DNA of 64,000 nucleotides from assembly GCA_003971905.1 (NCBI GenBank), contig RSEE01000053.1, positions 186,001 to 250,000 of the forward strand, in the 5' to 3' direction. Below, piece after piece: positions 46,239 to 58,141 of the stretch (positions within the stretch are counted from its first letter, which is position 1; every line of letters begins with the position of its first letter). Origin of the DNA: Moniliella sp. 'wahieum'. Taxonomy: Eukaryota; Basidiomycota; Moniliellomycetes; Moniliellales; Moniliellaceae. The notes under the pieces were generated by a model that had not been told where the DNA came from, ran no database searches, and saw only the letters and a list, made by a program, of their open reading frames with translations. Made by a program: the position numbers and the translations under genes.

Positions 46239-49200
46239 TCAGAACATGCCGCCGTACATGCCTGTGGCCTGCATGGGCATGCCCGTCGGCTGTGGCCCAA
46301 ACCCAGTGGGAGAGCAGGTGATCATACGAGGGCCCATGGCGCCCGGACCAAGGATGGGGGTGTTGTCCTCCTCTTCCTCCTTCTGAACCGTCTTGGTCTG
46401 CAGATCGGCCAACTGCTTGGCCAAATCCTTCAGCGCCGCATTGCGCGTCGCCGTCTGCTGGATCATGTAGGGCTGGACAAAGTCCGACGGGATTCCCTTG
46501 CGCCACGCAGCTCTTGAACGTAGTCTTCCTCCAGCAGCCACTCGCACGCGTAGAGCATGGCCGCGGTCGCTTCCCAGTTGCCAAGGGAGACAATGTACTC
46601 GAACAGCGACTTGGCCACCTTGACAGTGTTGGACTCGCTCGCCGTGGCAATCGCATCCTTCAGCAGACGGTCCCGCTGGGACAGGGCAATCGATTCGTCC
46701 CACAGCTTGAGGCGGTTGTACAGGTAGACTGCAATCCGGCGGAACTCGAGCAACTCGGATCCTTCAAGCCGGCGGGCGAGTTCCAACATGCAAACGATTC
46801 AACAGTGCCCAGCAAGGAACGAAGCTGCGCATGGTCTTCCTCTTCGATCAGCAAGTCGAACACGGCCTCATTCACCTCGGGAATGTCAAGCTTGAGCCCC
46901 GACAGAAGGAAGCCAGAGGCCAGAGGGAACTGGTCCGCCTTTGAGCATGCGCACCACACGTCCATGGTCCAAACGCTTGGTTGCGCCAAGCGCGACAAGA
47001 AGGTCGTTAAGGCGCAGAGGGTGCTGATGAATGTAGAAGTTGATGGACGGTAGTAAGATCTCGACGTTGGAGACGCGCGTGATCAGGTCCTTGAACCCAT
47101 CGTGGGTCAGGTCCTCCCACACCACCACCCGATCCATCGCCATCATTGCAGCCTCATCGTTCTCCGAGTCCTTGGTCAAGCAGAAGGCCGCCTCAGGGTA
47201 AAGCGCGTACTGCTCGCACATCCGCGCCACAGGAGGAAGGTTGATCCTGGACCAGTGAAGCTTGAGGTGCTCCATCAGCTTAGCGGGCTGGTACTTGGCC
47301 AGGCTCTGAGCGCATAGAGTGAAGAGGGCCTTGCTGGCGCTCTCCAGACCAAGCCCAGCCTGCAGCAGGTCCAACAGCTCGTCAAACAGTCCCAGGCGCT
47401 CGTACGCCCGGGTCAGGGCACCCAGCTCCTCCGCATGGCCTACCACAGCCAACCGGCAATCTGGGCCAACTTGTACTCGCCCTTCTTGAGACAGGCTGCG
47501 TGAACCTGCTTCCACACGGCCGTGTTTCCAGCCTTACGAGCCGCCTCGACCGCCCCCTGGTAGTCACCGAGGAAGACGAGGGTAGTGGCCAGACGGGCAT
47601 AGTTGGACACGCTGGTGAACAGCATCTTGGCCGCCTCGTAAAGCTCGTCGTTGAAGCACTTCTCTCCCACAGCAAGAAGGTCCGCCACATTGGTCATGCT
47701 CAGGAATTCTTCCATGTCCGAAGACGGTGCGCCTTGGCCAAACAGTAGGCGTACTCCGTGTCGATGAGCGGCTCGCGAGCCTTTTTGCGCGCCATCTGCA
47801 GGAAGCGAATCAACTCTTCCTCCCGTCCCGCACGCTCAGCGATCTCGATCACCTCACTAAAGTTGGATGGATCCTCGGCACGGATGTACGAGTCAATCGC
47901 ATCCTTAACCCGCAGGCCGTCGAGCTGAGCCTTGGCCAGGCGAGACCAAAGCTCAGGCTGGTCCAGCTTGTTGGCAAAGAGAGCCGCACGGTCGATGGAT
48001 ACAATGTGCTCGACCAATACGTTCATCGCGTCCAGCGGGCGTTCGGCCTTTTGATAGATCTTAAGCGCTTCTTCGTACAGCCCATTGTCGATCGTAATCT
48101 TGGCAATCTCATCCTCATCGTACCCCTGCAGCCGCTCGATCAGGCTCATGACCTTACCCTTGTCCGTCCGCACCGCCGTCAGGAGGAGAAGGTTCTGTAA
48201 CGAACGGTTGTCGCTGAACGCCGAGGGCTCGAGAATGATTTTCTCCAGCAGCTCAATCAACTCGTGGGGCAAGTCGGCCGCCATGAACGCCTTGACCGTC
48301 ACCGACACGTCCTCCGGATTGGTCGACTCAGGCACGGCAGTCGCTACGACCTGGTCGATCAATTGACGGCGGTGCACATTCTCCGACGACAGCACCTGGT
48401 CCCAGAGCGCCAAGTCACGGCGGAGGACGAGGTAGCGGGCTTGATGCTTGAACATACCGTTCTCATTCGTGACGCGAATCAGATCCTCATCACAGAAGCC
48501 CTTCGCATAAGCAATGTAGGCCAAGTACGGGTCACGCTTCTCAGAGTAGGCACCAATGGACTTGGGGTCGTAGAGGGTGTTTCCTTGAGGAATTGCTCCG
48601 GGTTGTTGTTCGTGTCAATGTAAATCTTTGCCAGCGCATTGTACAGGGCTTGGTCCGTCTCCCCTGCAGCCACACGGCTTTCGATCCAAGGCAGGATGAG
48701 CTTGAGCCGGTTACGCTTCTCCACCTCAGCGACCAAGTCCTCGATCGAGAAGTGACCAGTGACGGAGGCGAGCAAGTTTTTGATCACGCCCTCGTCACAG
48801 TCCACATCCAAGAGGGCGCCAATGACTTCGGGCGTACGCTCCGAGTTGACGCGCTGCACGTACGTCTCGATAAATTGAGGCATCATTTTCTGGTACAAAT
48901 AGAGCACCAAATCATGAACAAAGTTGAACCGGTCGCACACGATAATGAGCGGCAGCTGGTCTTGCAGCTTGGCCTCCTTGAGGAAGTTCTTGACCTTCTC
49001 GGGGTTGTAGTAGTTGGACTCGCGCGCGATGCGCTCCACCTCACGGATTTGACCAGTGCGGGTGGCGGCCTGGATGTACTTGAAGTGCACCTCAGAGTCC
49101 GTCGACAGGTTCACCACGGAGCCAAGGTAGTAGTACCTTCAAAGCTCTTGAAGCTCTCAAACATCTCGATGAGCTTAACTGGGCCCAAGAGGTCCGAGTA

Positions 49201-51307
49201 CTTGGTCGCAATTTGCACCACCACCGCTAGGTTCTGGCGAATGTTGACCTTAAGCATCTCCTTCATGCACTCGAAGCTCTGTTCGACGGTGAGTCGGCCA
49301 AAGTACTCGACGAGCCACTCCGTGTTGATCTGAGACGTGTGCACCACGACCGCTTGATATCACGAATGTCATCGTAGTGTTCAAGTGCGCGTTGGAGCAA
49401 CCCCGCCTTCTCCGCCAGGTTGGCAATGCGAGGACGGTCGTAGTGGTGAACATGTTGTTGCCCAAGATAGCGTCGGCAACCTGAGGGGCATTGACGAGGT
49501 TCATCTCGAGGAGACGCGTCTGCAAGTGGCCTTGCTCAGGCTTGTTGTCCTTGAGAGCATCGAGAAGGAATGAGGTAGCCTGTTGGATCATGTTTTGGCT
49601 CATAAAGATGTCCGTAACCCGTTCCACATCGACCAAAGGACCCGACTCATCCTGCACGAGCGTCGAGGCGAATTCGGCACTTCTCGGGGTCGCGACGGAC
49701 AATGTGCTGGAGAAGGGTGGCATAGTCGGGGGTGTAGCCCACTTGCGGGCGTAAAGGAATCTTGTCCACCTGCCCAGCTCAGCCATGGAGGCGACAACTT
49801 ATTCGGCACACATGGCCGGAGGTAGATGCTGAGCGCCAGGCTCATATCGGTAAGACGGACAATGTCACCCAGTTCCTCGGAGCACTCAATCTTTTCCTCC
49901 TTGAGCCATTTTCGAGCAGGTGTTTGCGGCCTTGCTGCAGCACCGGGCGGGCAAGCTCGAGCGATTCGTACTTGTTGAGGCTGCCGCGCTCGAGAAGGAT
50001 GCCAAAGTACTGCAGAATGGGGCTAAGATACCCTGCGCCGGGACTTGCTTGAACTTTTCAATCGTCCGGGTGTGCGGAGAATGCCGCGAGGACTGTTGGC
50101 CGCAGTTTTGGCAGCCTCCCAAACTGGCCAGAAGCGAACAAGTTGTTGAACTGCTGCACATAGAGGTCATCCGCACCAGGCAAGTTGCCTCGCGAGGCCA
50201 ACTTGAATGCGAGTTGAGTGTTGTTGAGCGTGTTAAGTGTGTACGGCACCAACGTGTTTTCGTCAGCGGCCACGGAAAGGACCTGACCTTTGCGGTTGAT
50301 GGCAATGATACCACTCATCGACTCGTATGGGGCCGAGGTGAAAACCGTCTCGCCCGAGATACGGTTCATGTAGATGCACGTGCCCGACTCGAGGTCGTAG
50401 AGATGCACAAATCCGTACTTGGTGATGAGATAGATGATCCCAAACCGTTTGCTGATTTGCATCGCTACGGGGAAGTCATTGGCCGCTTCAGGGGGGAAGA
50501 AAACGTCGACAGCCTTCTTAGCGAACGCAGGCTGACCTTGCTGGTGGTCAACCTCGACAATGTGCAAGCGGGCACCCGTAGCAGTGCGGACCGAGAAGGT
50601 GAAGAGTTTGTAAGGGTGGGAGCGTCATCCGTCTTGAGCTCGGCAAATGCAGCTGCGTGGCCCTCGATGGGCTGAGACACGTTGAGGCGCTTGTTGTAGA
50701 GCTGGATGTTGCCCTTGATCTTGAAACCGCCAGGGGCGGTGTTGCCAGGATACCAACCAGGACCATCCATTCGGAATCCGGAGTGGTGCGATAGTTGATG
50801 ATCTGGGAGCCGACGAGGGAGGCATGGCGGTCAAAGACCTTGGTCGGGTCACCCTCTACATCCATAGGCCAATGGTACACAGCGTGGGCGGTGACGAGGC
50901 CAAGTGTCGACTCGTTGATCCAGGTCCAGTAGACCACGTCCTCATTCATCACGTGGCTCTTGACCTTGGTCTTGGCTTCGATGCTGAAGATCTGGAGCTG
51001 GCGGCCGCCTTGAGAGCAAGGATGCGCTGGGTAGGGTGCATGATCGCCGAGTCGGCCGTGATGGGTCGGCGGAGGCTACGGAGAAGAAGCGGGGGACAAG
51101 GTCAGCGTGCTGCGCACAAACAAGGCGAGAGCGATACCCACACATTGGACACGTCGTTGAGGTCGACAATGATGACCGAGCCATCCTCGCGAACGCAGAC
51201 GAAGTTCTCCGACTCGAGGGTGACCGACGCAAAGGAGATGGCAGCGGAGCGACGCCCAGGCTGGTGAGCTGGACGTGCTCGGAGAAGACGATGGGCTTGT
51301 CGGCCAT
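46239..51307 (-). CDS. CHC1: Clathrin heavy chain
   Basis: Coat triskelion leg for endocytosis and trans-Golgi/endosome traffic. The start [19 protein letters not shown] lies at 51307. An intron at 51076-51141 separates NDVSNV from [20 protein letters not shown]. The N-terminal propeller includes [18 protein letters not shown] and [15 protein letters not shown]; the linker and CHCR repeats run through [94 protein letters not shown] and [19 protein letters not shown]. The tail is a Met/Gly-rich [16 protein letters not shown]. After splicing the span gives about 1,668 codons, the normal family length. The frame changes about a dozen times along the gene, always with the next homologous segment intact. 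Confidence 0.95.
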
Positions 51308-51714
51308 GGCGGGCGCCGTGGCAGACAGACGGGGCGGAGGGCGGAGGGAGGGGGGCGGCGGCGCCGGGGGGGTGGGGGTGGAGGGGGAAGAAGCGGGGTG
51401 GGGCGGCCGCGTAGCCGTGGCGGCAGCTGCGCACCCGCACCCGCCCGCAGGCGCCGCGCATCACACACTGGCCCTCTGCCGCCCGCGCTCCAGCCATGCT
51501 CCACGTAGAGGGTGCCCCCCCTGGCCCATTCCGCCGCGCACGGCGGAACCCGGCAGTACGTCAGCAGGCGCTGAAAGTTGAACGTCTGTGTTTAGGGCGC
51601 ACTGGCCCCCACATCCACAAGCTACTCCTGTTCACCCCCCCCCTCCTCCCTCGGGACGATGCATTGCAGAAGAGATACAGACTCAACATCCATCCACCCC
51701 CTACCCATCCCTCC
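51308..51714. other. Spacer between clathrin promoter and Snx4 3' end
   Basis: G-rich (51320-51400) upstream of the clathrin ATG, with C-rich tracts near 51635-51650. No gene. Confidence 0.45.
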
Positions 51715-53468
51715 TCAGGCCGCCGCGTCCACCCCCATGCCTCGCAGCAGCCGATCCCACTGCTCGACCGAGTCCGAGTAGAGCTGCACTCGGCTCTGCG
51801 CCAGCTGGCCCAGCACGCTCCGCAGCTCCTCCTGCTTGCCATACTCAAACAACACCGCCTCCCCCAGCACCTGCTGCGAGAAGCTCTGCAGCACCTCGTG
51901 GCTGTTGGCGGCCGCCTCCTGCAGCTCTGCGATCCGACCATCGAGCGCTGCTCCCGCATCCGCTCCACCCGCGTCCGTTCCTCATCCATCCCACGCAACG
52001 CATCCATCTGGTCCCGCAGGTAGCCTGTAATCCCAGCACCGCGCACGCCTCCATGGCCTTTTCCTTTCCCGCGGCTGGACGCGAGAGATGCGAGCCGATC
52101 GCGCTCCGTCGCGACCGAGGAGAGGTAATCCGTCAGTTCTTCAAACTCCACCTGCTTGCCTTCCCGCACGCGGAGAAGGTGCTTGTACGCATGCGCATAC
52201 GCCTGCAGTGCTTGCGCCGCCACCAAGGTATGCTCGCTGGCCCGCACGGCCTCGAGCCTCTCAAGACGGCCAAATTCGTCCAGCGAGCTGGCAAACCGAT
52301 GCAGCATACGCGTCATTCCCGTCTCCAGCTCAGCCAGGACGTCGAAAGAGCCCGACAACTCGTCATAGTGCTTGGACAAATCTGATTGCATACGACTGTT
52401 AGTCCATGCTGCTCAAACGAAACCGCGCCATACGCACCTGCTGCTCGGCCACGACTCCTGACCAAGGTGCGCTCCATCGCACCCACCCCCCTCAAACCGG
52501 TCGAGATCAGAACAGAGGGCTAAAAAGCGCTCATCCGGCTTCTTCACCTTGGTAAACGCATTCACAATGGCGTCGGACCAATTGTCAAGCAAGCCCGGTG
52601 CCTTGTTGGCATCACCTGTTGATGATAGATTGGTAGCGTGTTGAGAAGCAGATAAGTGGGCGTGCATGTCGACCGACTGGAACAAACAGGCACAGTCAGT
52701 TCTCCGCCTCCCGCCTAATCAGATGAAGCATCCCTTACCCATTCCGTTGACTCGAGAAACGAACGGAGGATGGGAGTACGCATCAGGACAGGGTGGCGAC
52801 AGACGCGCTGGAGGAAGATTTGAAGATCTTGGGTGCGGCGCTCGATAAATTCAGAGCTAAAGCGGTCGCCTGTGACGTATTCGAGGCGGTGCTTGTCCGG
52901 AAGTGGAGGGATCAGACAGGCGGGGAAATCACGATGTAAGGCATCGTGCAAAAACGCGAAGTCGCGGTACCTCCTCCTTGTCGTGATCCGCGTCTGATCA
53001 AAATGGGCCAGATTCGTCTCGGCACGAATGCCGTAAGACACGAAAGCGTCTTTGCTCTGAGTTCCCTCTGTCGTGCCCCCCCGGCTGCGGCAGCAGTCGC
53101 AGGCACGTCATTCAAGACTGACGATGAGGAGGCAGCTACAGTAGGGACAGATATGCCAAGCTTGCGTGGATCGTAGACTTGGACCATCAAGTAGCCCTGC
53201 CACGTGGGGGGCTCAATATGTTCAGCGGCCAACATTGCTCGACCGGCCCCAGGAGGCGTGGCGTAAGAGCCTGGCAAGCCATTCGCACCCTCGCCCACCA
53301 TAGCAGCAGTGATCATCTCGGGGACGGACAAGAGTGTACTGGAAACGTCGCTGGATGGGCCGGCGGGGTCGGATAAGGGGCGTCGTCGGCGGACACCCTC
53401 GAGGTGGCGGGTTGATCCTGGTCGTCGTCCCATCGGATGGACATGAATGGCTCGTCGGGCTCGGCCAT
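51715..53468 (-). CDS. SNX4: Sorting nexin Snx4/Atg24
   Basis: PX-BAR sorting nexin that retrieves proteins from endosomes and supports selective autophagy. The start MAEPDEPFMSIRWDDDQDQ lies at 53468. The Pro/Ser leader is followed by TWQGYLMVQVYDPRKLG and a PX domain: VSYGIRAETNLAHFDQTRI, TTRRRYRDFAFLHDAL, PPLPDKHRLEYVTGDRFSS, FIERRTQDLQIFLQRVCRHP and LRSFLESTEW. Intron 52677-52738 leads to the BAR region (NKAPGLLDNWSDAIVNAFTK), and intron 52382-52437 (GACTAAC branch site) to SKHYDELSGSFDVLAELETG. The final helix reads LGQLAQSRVQLYSDSVEQWD with stop TGA at 51715-51717. The N-terminal DDDQDQ and PPLPDKHRLEY words are typical of Snx4. Several frame breaks occur in the leader and first BAR helix. 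Confidence 0.85.
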
Positions 53469-53791
53469 GAAGGGCAAAGGAGTAGCAGCGGGGTCGATTG
53501 TGGCGGCTGATGTAGATGCCCAGCTGGGGATGGGGATGTTTGGTGGGGAGTAGGTGCGGAGTGTGGAGCTGCGGCTGTGACGGCGTCACCCACTGGTACC
53601 CTGGCTGAGCAAGCTCACCGCACGGGCCAAGCGCTGAGCAAGTGTCCTCGGTTGACGATGATTGCCTGGTGGGCGGCAGTGCGCCAAACCGTAGCCCAAC
53701 TGCCTGCTGACGTCAGTGCCCGCGTCCGTGCGGCCCGTCTAACCCTACTGCTTCCCAACCCCTGTGCAACCCTACTACACATCTTGGGTCA

Positions 53792-53805
53792 CCGGTCACC
53801 GGTCA
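53792..53805. repeat. Heptad pair CCGGTCA x2
   Basis: Two CCGGTCA units followed by GCCTGTCA and GCCGGTCA, which extend the pattern with 8-nt spacing. Confidence 0.8.
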
Positions 53806-54504
53806 GCCTGTCAGCCGGTCAGGTGACCTTGGCGGTCAGGGCACTAGCCACTAGTCACCATGACCGGTGACCCCGGTGGGCTCCCTTTGGTGGGACAAAG
53901 TTTGAAGTTGCACGTTTACGTCACGTGGACGATGCCCCTGATATCCTGATCCTGCGTCGCGTGAATCGTGACGGGAAACAGAAATAACTCGCACTGCTGG
54001 TACGGCAACGCCACTGCCGGCCACTGCCCGCTCGGTTAAAATGTCTCGCGTCGCGAAATTCCAAGATTCACAGCCAAGAGACAAGGCCTGGCAAAAGTGC
54101 GTACGTAGCCCCCATCGCCCATCGGACTACTGAGTCTTACAGGGCCTCAGGCCTCAGGGCCTCTCTCTGTACTGGGTACCTCAGTACCTGTGTGGCAGAT
54201 GGCCAGGGTTTCCCAATGCGGGGAACCATGGCGGGGCCCTGTGGTGGAGCAGAGTGGGGCTGTCCCGCCTGTCCCTTGTACCATGCGCGAACTGCCGGAG
54301 CGTCTAAGATCTGAACCCTGGCCGCACCCGGCCACACCCATCGTCATTGCGCCGCCTTTCCTTACTTACATCTCTGCAGGACCGGAGTATCTGGATATAG
54401 CCTGTTTGTACAGCCTTTTGTATAAGCCACAGCCACTCCCAGCGCTGCACCATCTACGCCCCAGCGCTGTCAAGCATAGCACATGACATGTGCATGTCAA
54501 GCTG

Positions 54505-54532
54505 TCAAGCTTCAAGCTTCAAGCTTCAAGCA
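54505..54532. repeat. Heptad array TCAAGCT x3 + TCAAGCA
   Basis: Four units in register with core AGCT, directly preceded by CATGTCA and CATGACATG words. Confidence 0.9.
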
Positions 54533-54792
54533 GTACATGTCATGCATCACGGGCAAACGACAACAGCCGCATTATGTGCTTGCAGCATTTGGTGTTTAAC
54601 GTTTGACGTTTAGCTACGTTTACCCATCAGGTACACGCATACCATGCGGTTGCTACTTTGCTCCACGGCCAGATCCACCGGCGACGAGAAGCCATGTCTC
54701 TGCGACTGGTAACAGGTGGAACGCGTAACGCGTAAGGCCGCGCGGTACTCGGTAACCGATAACCCGAAGTACGCAGCGCTGTGCGCAGATGA

Positions 54793-54820
54793 TCGATGAT
54801 CGATGATCCATGATAGATGA
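54793..54820. repeat. Heptad array TCGATGA x2, TCCATGA, TAGATGA
   Basis: Four units in register. The TGA triplet is constant while the 4-nt core decays from TCGA. Confidence 0.88.
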
Positions 54821-55307
54821 CATGGCGATGCAACGCGTGTAGCCAGAGAGAGGGCTGCCCTGGGCTAGGCTGGCCTGCTCCAGTTTTGGTATATCCGACT
54901 GAAAGGTCGTCTGTGAAGCCCTCGGCGATACATCCTTCCACGGTCTCCGCGGACTTGTGAGAAGAGTGCTGGTGGCCAACAGCAGGTGGAGCTAGCGTGG
55001 GAGAAGCGGCTCTGTCAGGCTCTGTCCCATACACAGGCTAGCCAACGATCAGACACTTGATCACTGGCAACAGCAATTCGGTGGAGTAACGCGCGACGGT
55101 CCCTGGGCCTGTCGGTATAACCCAGTCGTGCACCATGTGTGCAACCGGATGCCAGGAACTAACTAGTCAAGACCTACCATCAAAAAGATGCATGATGCCA
55201 TGATGTGGGAATCCGTGATCTAAAACGGAGGTGTTCGTAAAAGTGATGCCGATGTAAGGAATGAACAATGCATGTGGGTGGTTCTACGATGAACTAATCG
55301 ATGCCCA

Positions 55308-55342
55308 TCGATGCACGATGCACGATGCACGATGCAAGATGA
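55308..55342. repeat. Heptad array TCGATGC, ACGATGC x3, AAGATGA
   Basis: Five units in one register, followed by TCGATCG and TGATCGATGA words. Confidence 0.88.
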
Positions 55343-56287
55343 TCGATCGGTGATCGATGAGGAACCACCGGCCACCGGCCACCCGACTCGATCACACATT
55401 TTTCACTCGCTGTCGCATGTCGCGATCCTTCTAGGTAATCGATAATCCGGCTATCTGTGCTGCTATTCCTTTCCTAACCATCTCTCCCTCCTGTAGCTGG
55501 ACGAAACTGTCCCGGGTACCACCAGACCGACTGGCTGCTTGAGTACCTGGTTCTCCTGGTCTTGGCCAGCTTCGCCGGCTTCGCCAGCCTGTTGCAGTAG
55601 CTCGTCCTTCGTCACGCGTCACGCGTCCCGCGACTGGGCATTTGCAATCGTTGTAGTCACTGAATGGAGCCTGGCGGGGCAAGCGGAGGCGATGCGGGAG
55701 CGCGGTGACGGGGACGCGTGAGGGGCGATGCGGTGATCCTGAGGCCTGACCGCTGATTGATGATCCAAGGCGGCCCGGTGGGATTCTGAGATCTGAGACC
55801 CTGAGAGCGGGCGGGGCGGAAGAGGGTGCGGCATGTTGCAGTCGGTGCTGCGGGCGGTGCCAGTGCCGCACTGCGGAGGCGGATGGGGGACGCATGGATG
55901 GATTGGCGCTGGGCGGTGGGCACACGTGTTGCACGTACGTGGAACGCTGGATCAAAGTTCAAATTATCAAAGCGGGTGGTGCACGGGACGCATGGGAAGG
56001 TGTGCATGTGCCGCAGCGGGATGCATCCAGCCAGGGCAGGCAAGGCAGGCCGGTGCCCAGCCAACGCGGTGTGGCGGCAGGCACAGTGCCAGCATGCTTG
56101 GCAAGGACGCTGAGGCTGTCCTGGGGCCTGCGTGGGGGCCTGTGGGGGCTGCCACCGCTTGTCACATGGTGTCACGTGCCATGCTCCCCCTGGCCGAAAC
56201 AGAAGGGGGTCGGTCAGCGGTCAGCGCCCAGTCAGGCTCAGCGCGCAGACTCAGTGCTCGGCTGCGCAGCCAGAGACCTGCAAAGAG

Positions 56288-56357
56288 ATGCATGCAGGGA
56301 GGTGCATGCAGGGAGGTGCATGCAGGGAGGTGCATGCAGGGAGGTGCATGCAGGGAG
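56288..56357. repeat. 14-bp minisatellite x5
   Basis: Five adjacent 14-bp units GTGCATGCAGGGAG (the first with ATG for GTG). 14 is twice 7, and the unit holds the palindrome TGCATGCA. Confidence 0.95.
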
Positions 56358-56715
56358 AGCCCGCCAGCTGAGCGCTGAGGCTCAGCGCTGGCGTGGACTG
56401 GCCCAGCGCCTGAGATCAGAGTACGTGGTGTCGAACGCTTAACGTTCAGCCAGCGCTGAGCATCAGCCGCCAGGCCCAATAGGGCCAATAGGGCGCCACC
56501 CGCGTCGTGTGCTCACACATGCGAACACCTCGCCCAGCGGCAGTCTCGCCCTGCTTACGCTCGTGAGGCTTGCCTAGCACCCTGGTCCTCCCTCGCCCGC
56601 CTTTTCTCTCCCAGGTGCGCCCGCCTCGCCCATCCTCGCCCTCCCGCCATCCTCCCACAGCCAGCCTCTCCATTGCACACTCCCCCCGCCACCCCCCCCC
56701 CTCCCTCCCACCACC

Positions 56716-57721
56716 ATGCCCGAGAAGAGCACCATGGACAAGCTGACGGCCAAGCTGCCCATCCACAAGAGCAGCGTCATCCATGGCCTCAAGCATCCCG
56801 ACGACCTCTTCTCCCCTATCTGGGACTTTGCTTACGACGGCGCCATCACCGAGTGGAGCACCACCCCCAACCCCTTTCGCTGCCGCATGCGCAAGAACGA
56901 GACCGGCGACCGCGCCGCGTTCGAGGTTCGTCTCCCCCTCCCCCCCCCCCGCTCCCCCCTCTGGCGTGTCCCCTGATTCGTCTTTTCTCGTCTGCTCTGG
57001 TAGGTGGATTTGCGCCCCGAAAAGGCCGACCTGATTTCGGATCGGCTTCACATTTTCATCTGCCCCCAACACATTGACACCCGCACCGGCATCCCCTCCG
57101 AGGGCTTTAGCCTCGACACGCACTACAATTACCGCAAACACGAGTTGCTCGAGGGGGTGCTGGTGCCGGTGGTGGTGGATCTGTTTGGGGAGGAGGGCTC
57201 GCACTTGGAGTGCACCTCGGTCATGGTGAGCGTCACCATGCCTCGGGTCGATGGGCTGTACGACGTGGACATGGCGCGGTTCATGTGGTACTTTGGTCGT
57301 GCGGCGGTCGCCGGCCCGCGTCCGGCTCACATGCCGCTTTATCTGCAGCACCAGATGCAGGACGAGCGGAGTCATCAGGTCCGCGGTCGGACCCGCCCGC
57401 CAGACTATGCTTCCTCCCCCGGTTCGCGCCGGGAAGTGAGCAAGGATCGGGGCTCGAGTCGGTCGTCGAGCCTGGGCAAAAAAGTGCTCAAAGTGACCAA
57501 AAAGGTCTTTTCCTCCCCGCCGCCGCGCGGGCGTGCCGGTCTCCTACGCCCCAGAACCCTACGTCGAAGCCGAACCCTTCACGTACGACGTGACCTATCC
57601 CACCCACTACTTGCTCGATCGCGCCCCCTCGTCCGATTCGTATGCTTCGCCGGAATCCTACGCCCCGACGCGGGCGGATACCAAGGCGAGTGCGATCACC
57701 GAACAAGCTGGGCTTGAGTAG
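56716..57721 (+). CDS. Uncharacterised two-exon fungal protein
   Basis: About 309 codons. Exon 1 (56716-56925) encodes MPEKSTMDKLTAKLPIHKSS, VIHGLKHPDDLFSPIWDFAY, DGAITEWSTTPNPFRCRMRK and NETGDRAAFE. An intron at 56926-57003 (78 bp, C-rich) is followed by VDLRPEKADLISDRLHIFIC, HELLEGVLVPVVVDLFGEEG, SVMVSVTMPRVDGLYDVDMA and RFMWYFGRAAVAGPRPAHMP. The folded part looks like a beta-rich globular domain; the C-terminal third is Ser-rich and basic (SSSLGKKVLKVTKKVFSSP), then acidic/Tyr-rich (SYAPEPYVEAEPFTYDVTY) after one frame change near 57525. No signal peptide or TM segment. I do not recognise the family and assign no function. Confidence 0.7.
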
Positions 57722-58141
57722 CTGGAGATGGCGAGCGTAGCTGAGCGCCCCAAAAGCTGCCGTTTCGCTTTCCTTTGCCTTATTTGTTTCCTTCCCCCCC
57801 CCCCCCCCTCCTCCTCCACCCCCCCCGCCGCCTCCTTTGGACCTTCACTTTTTTCCCCTCGTTCAACCCCCCGTTTCCTCACCTGCTGCTTTGTCTGTTC
57901 CTTTGCTCTCGTCCAATCCCACGACCACGAAACGAGATTCACGCATCTGCCTGCATCTAACCTGGCGCTTCAAACTAGTACATTGAGCCACAATGACGAG
58001 GTCCAGGGTTGGTGAAACCACCAGGGGCTTCGAAAGGACCCGATGCAACCCAAATAGACAAGGCCTGGACCCAGAGAAGGAAAATGAACCTGCAACCGAA
58101 TCAAGACAAAAACACGAGCCAGGGCAGGAAAGGGACAGTAA
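57722..58141. other. Convergent spacer with C-rich tract
   Basis: Tail-to-tail region between the uncharacterised gene and the CSC1-type gene. A long C tract with CTC repeats lies at 57788-57830. No gene. Confidence 0.5.

Larger units (their letters stand above)
53469..56715. other. 3.2-kb gene-free interval with short repeats
   Basis: Head-to-head spacer between Snx4 and the next + gene. It contains CCGGTCA units (53792-53805), GGCCTCA words at about 54143-54162, TCAAGCT x3 (54505-54525), TCGATGA/TCCATGA/TAGATGA (54793-54820), ACGATGC x3 (55315-55335), and a 14-bp minisatellite (56288-56357). No coding region is supported. Confidence 0.5.

Noticed and set aside
48593..49333. 246-codon + strand frame
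   Set aside because: Antisense to the clathrin heavy chain repeats.
45147..51307. Programmed ribosomal frameshifting as the cause of the many frame changes
   Set aside because: The sites share no slippery motif or adjacent stop codon, involve both losses and gains, and occur in many unrelated genes; assembly error is simpler.
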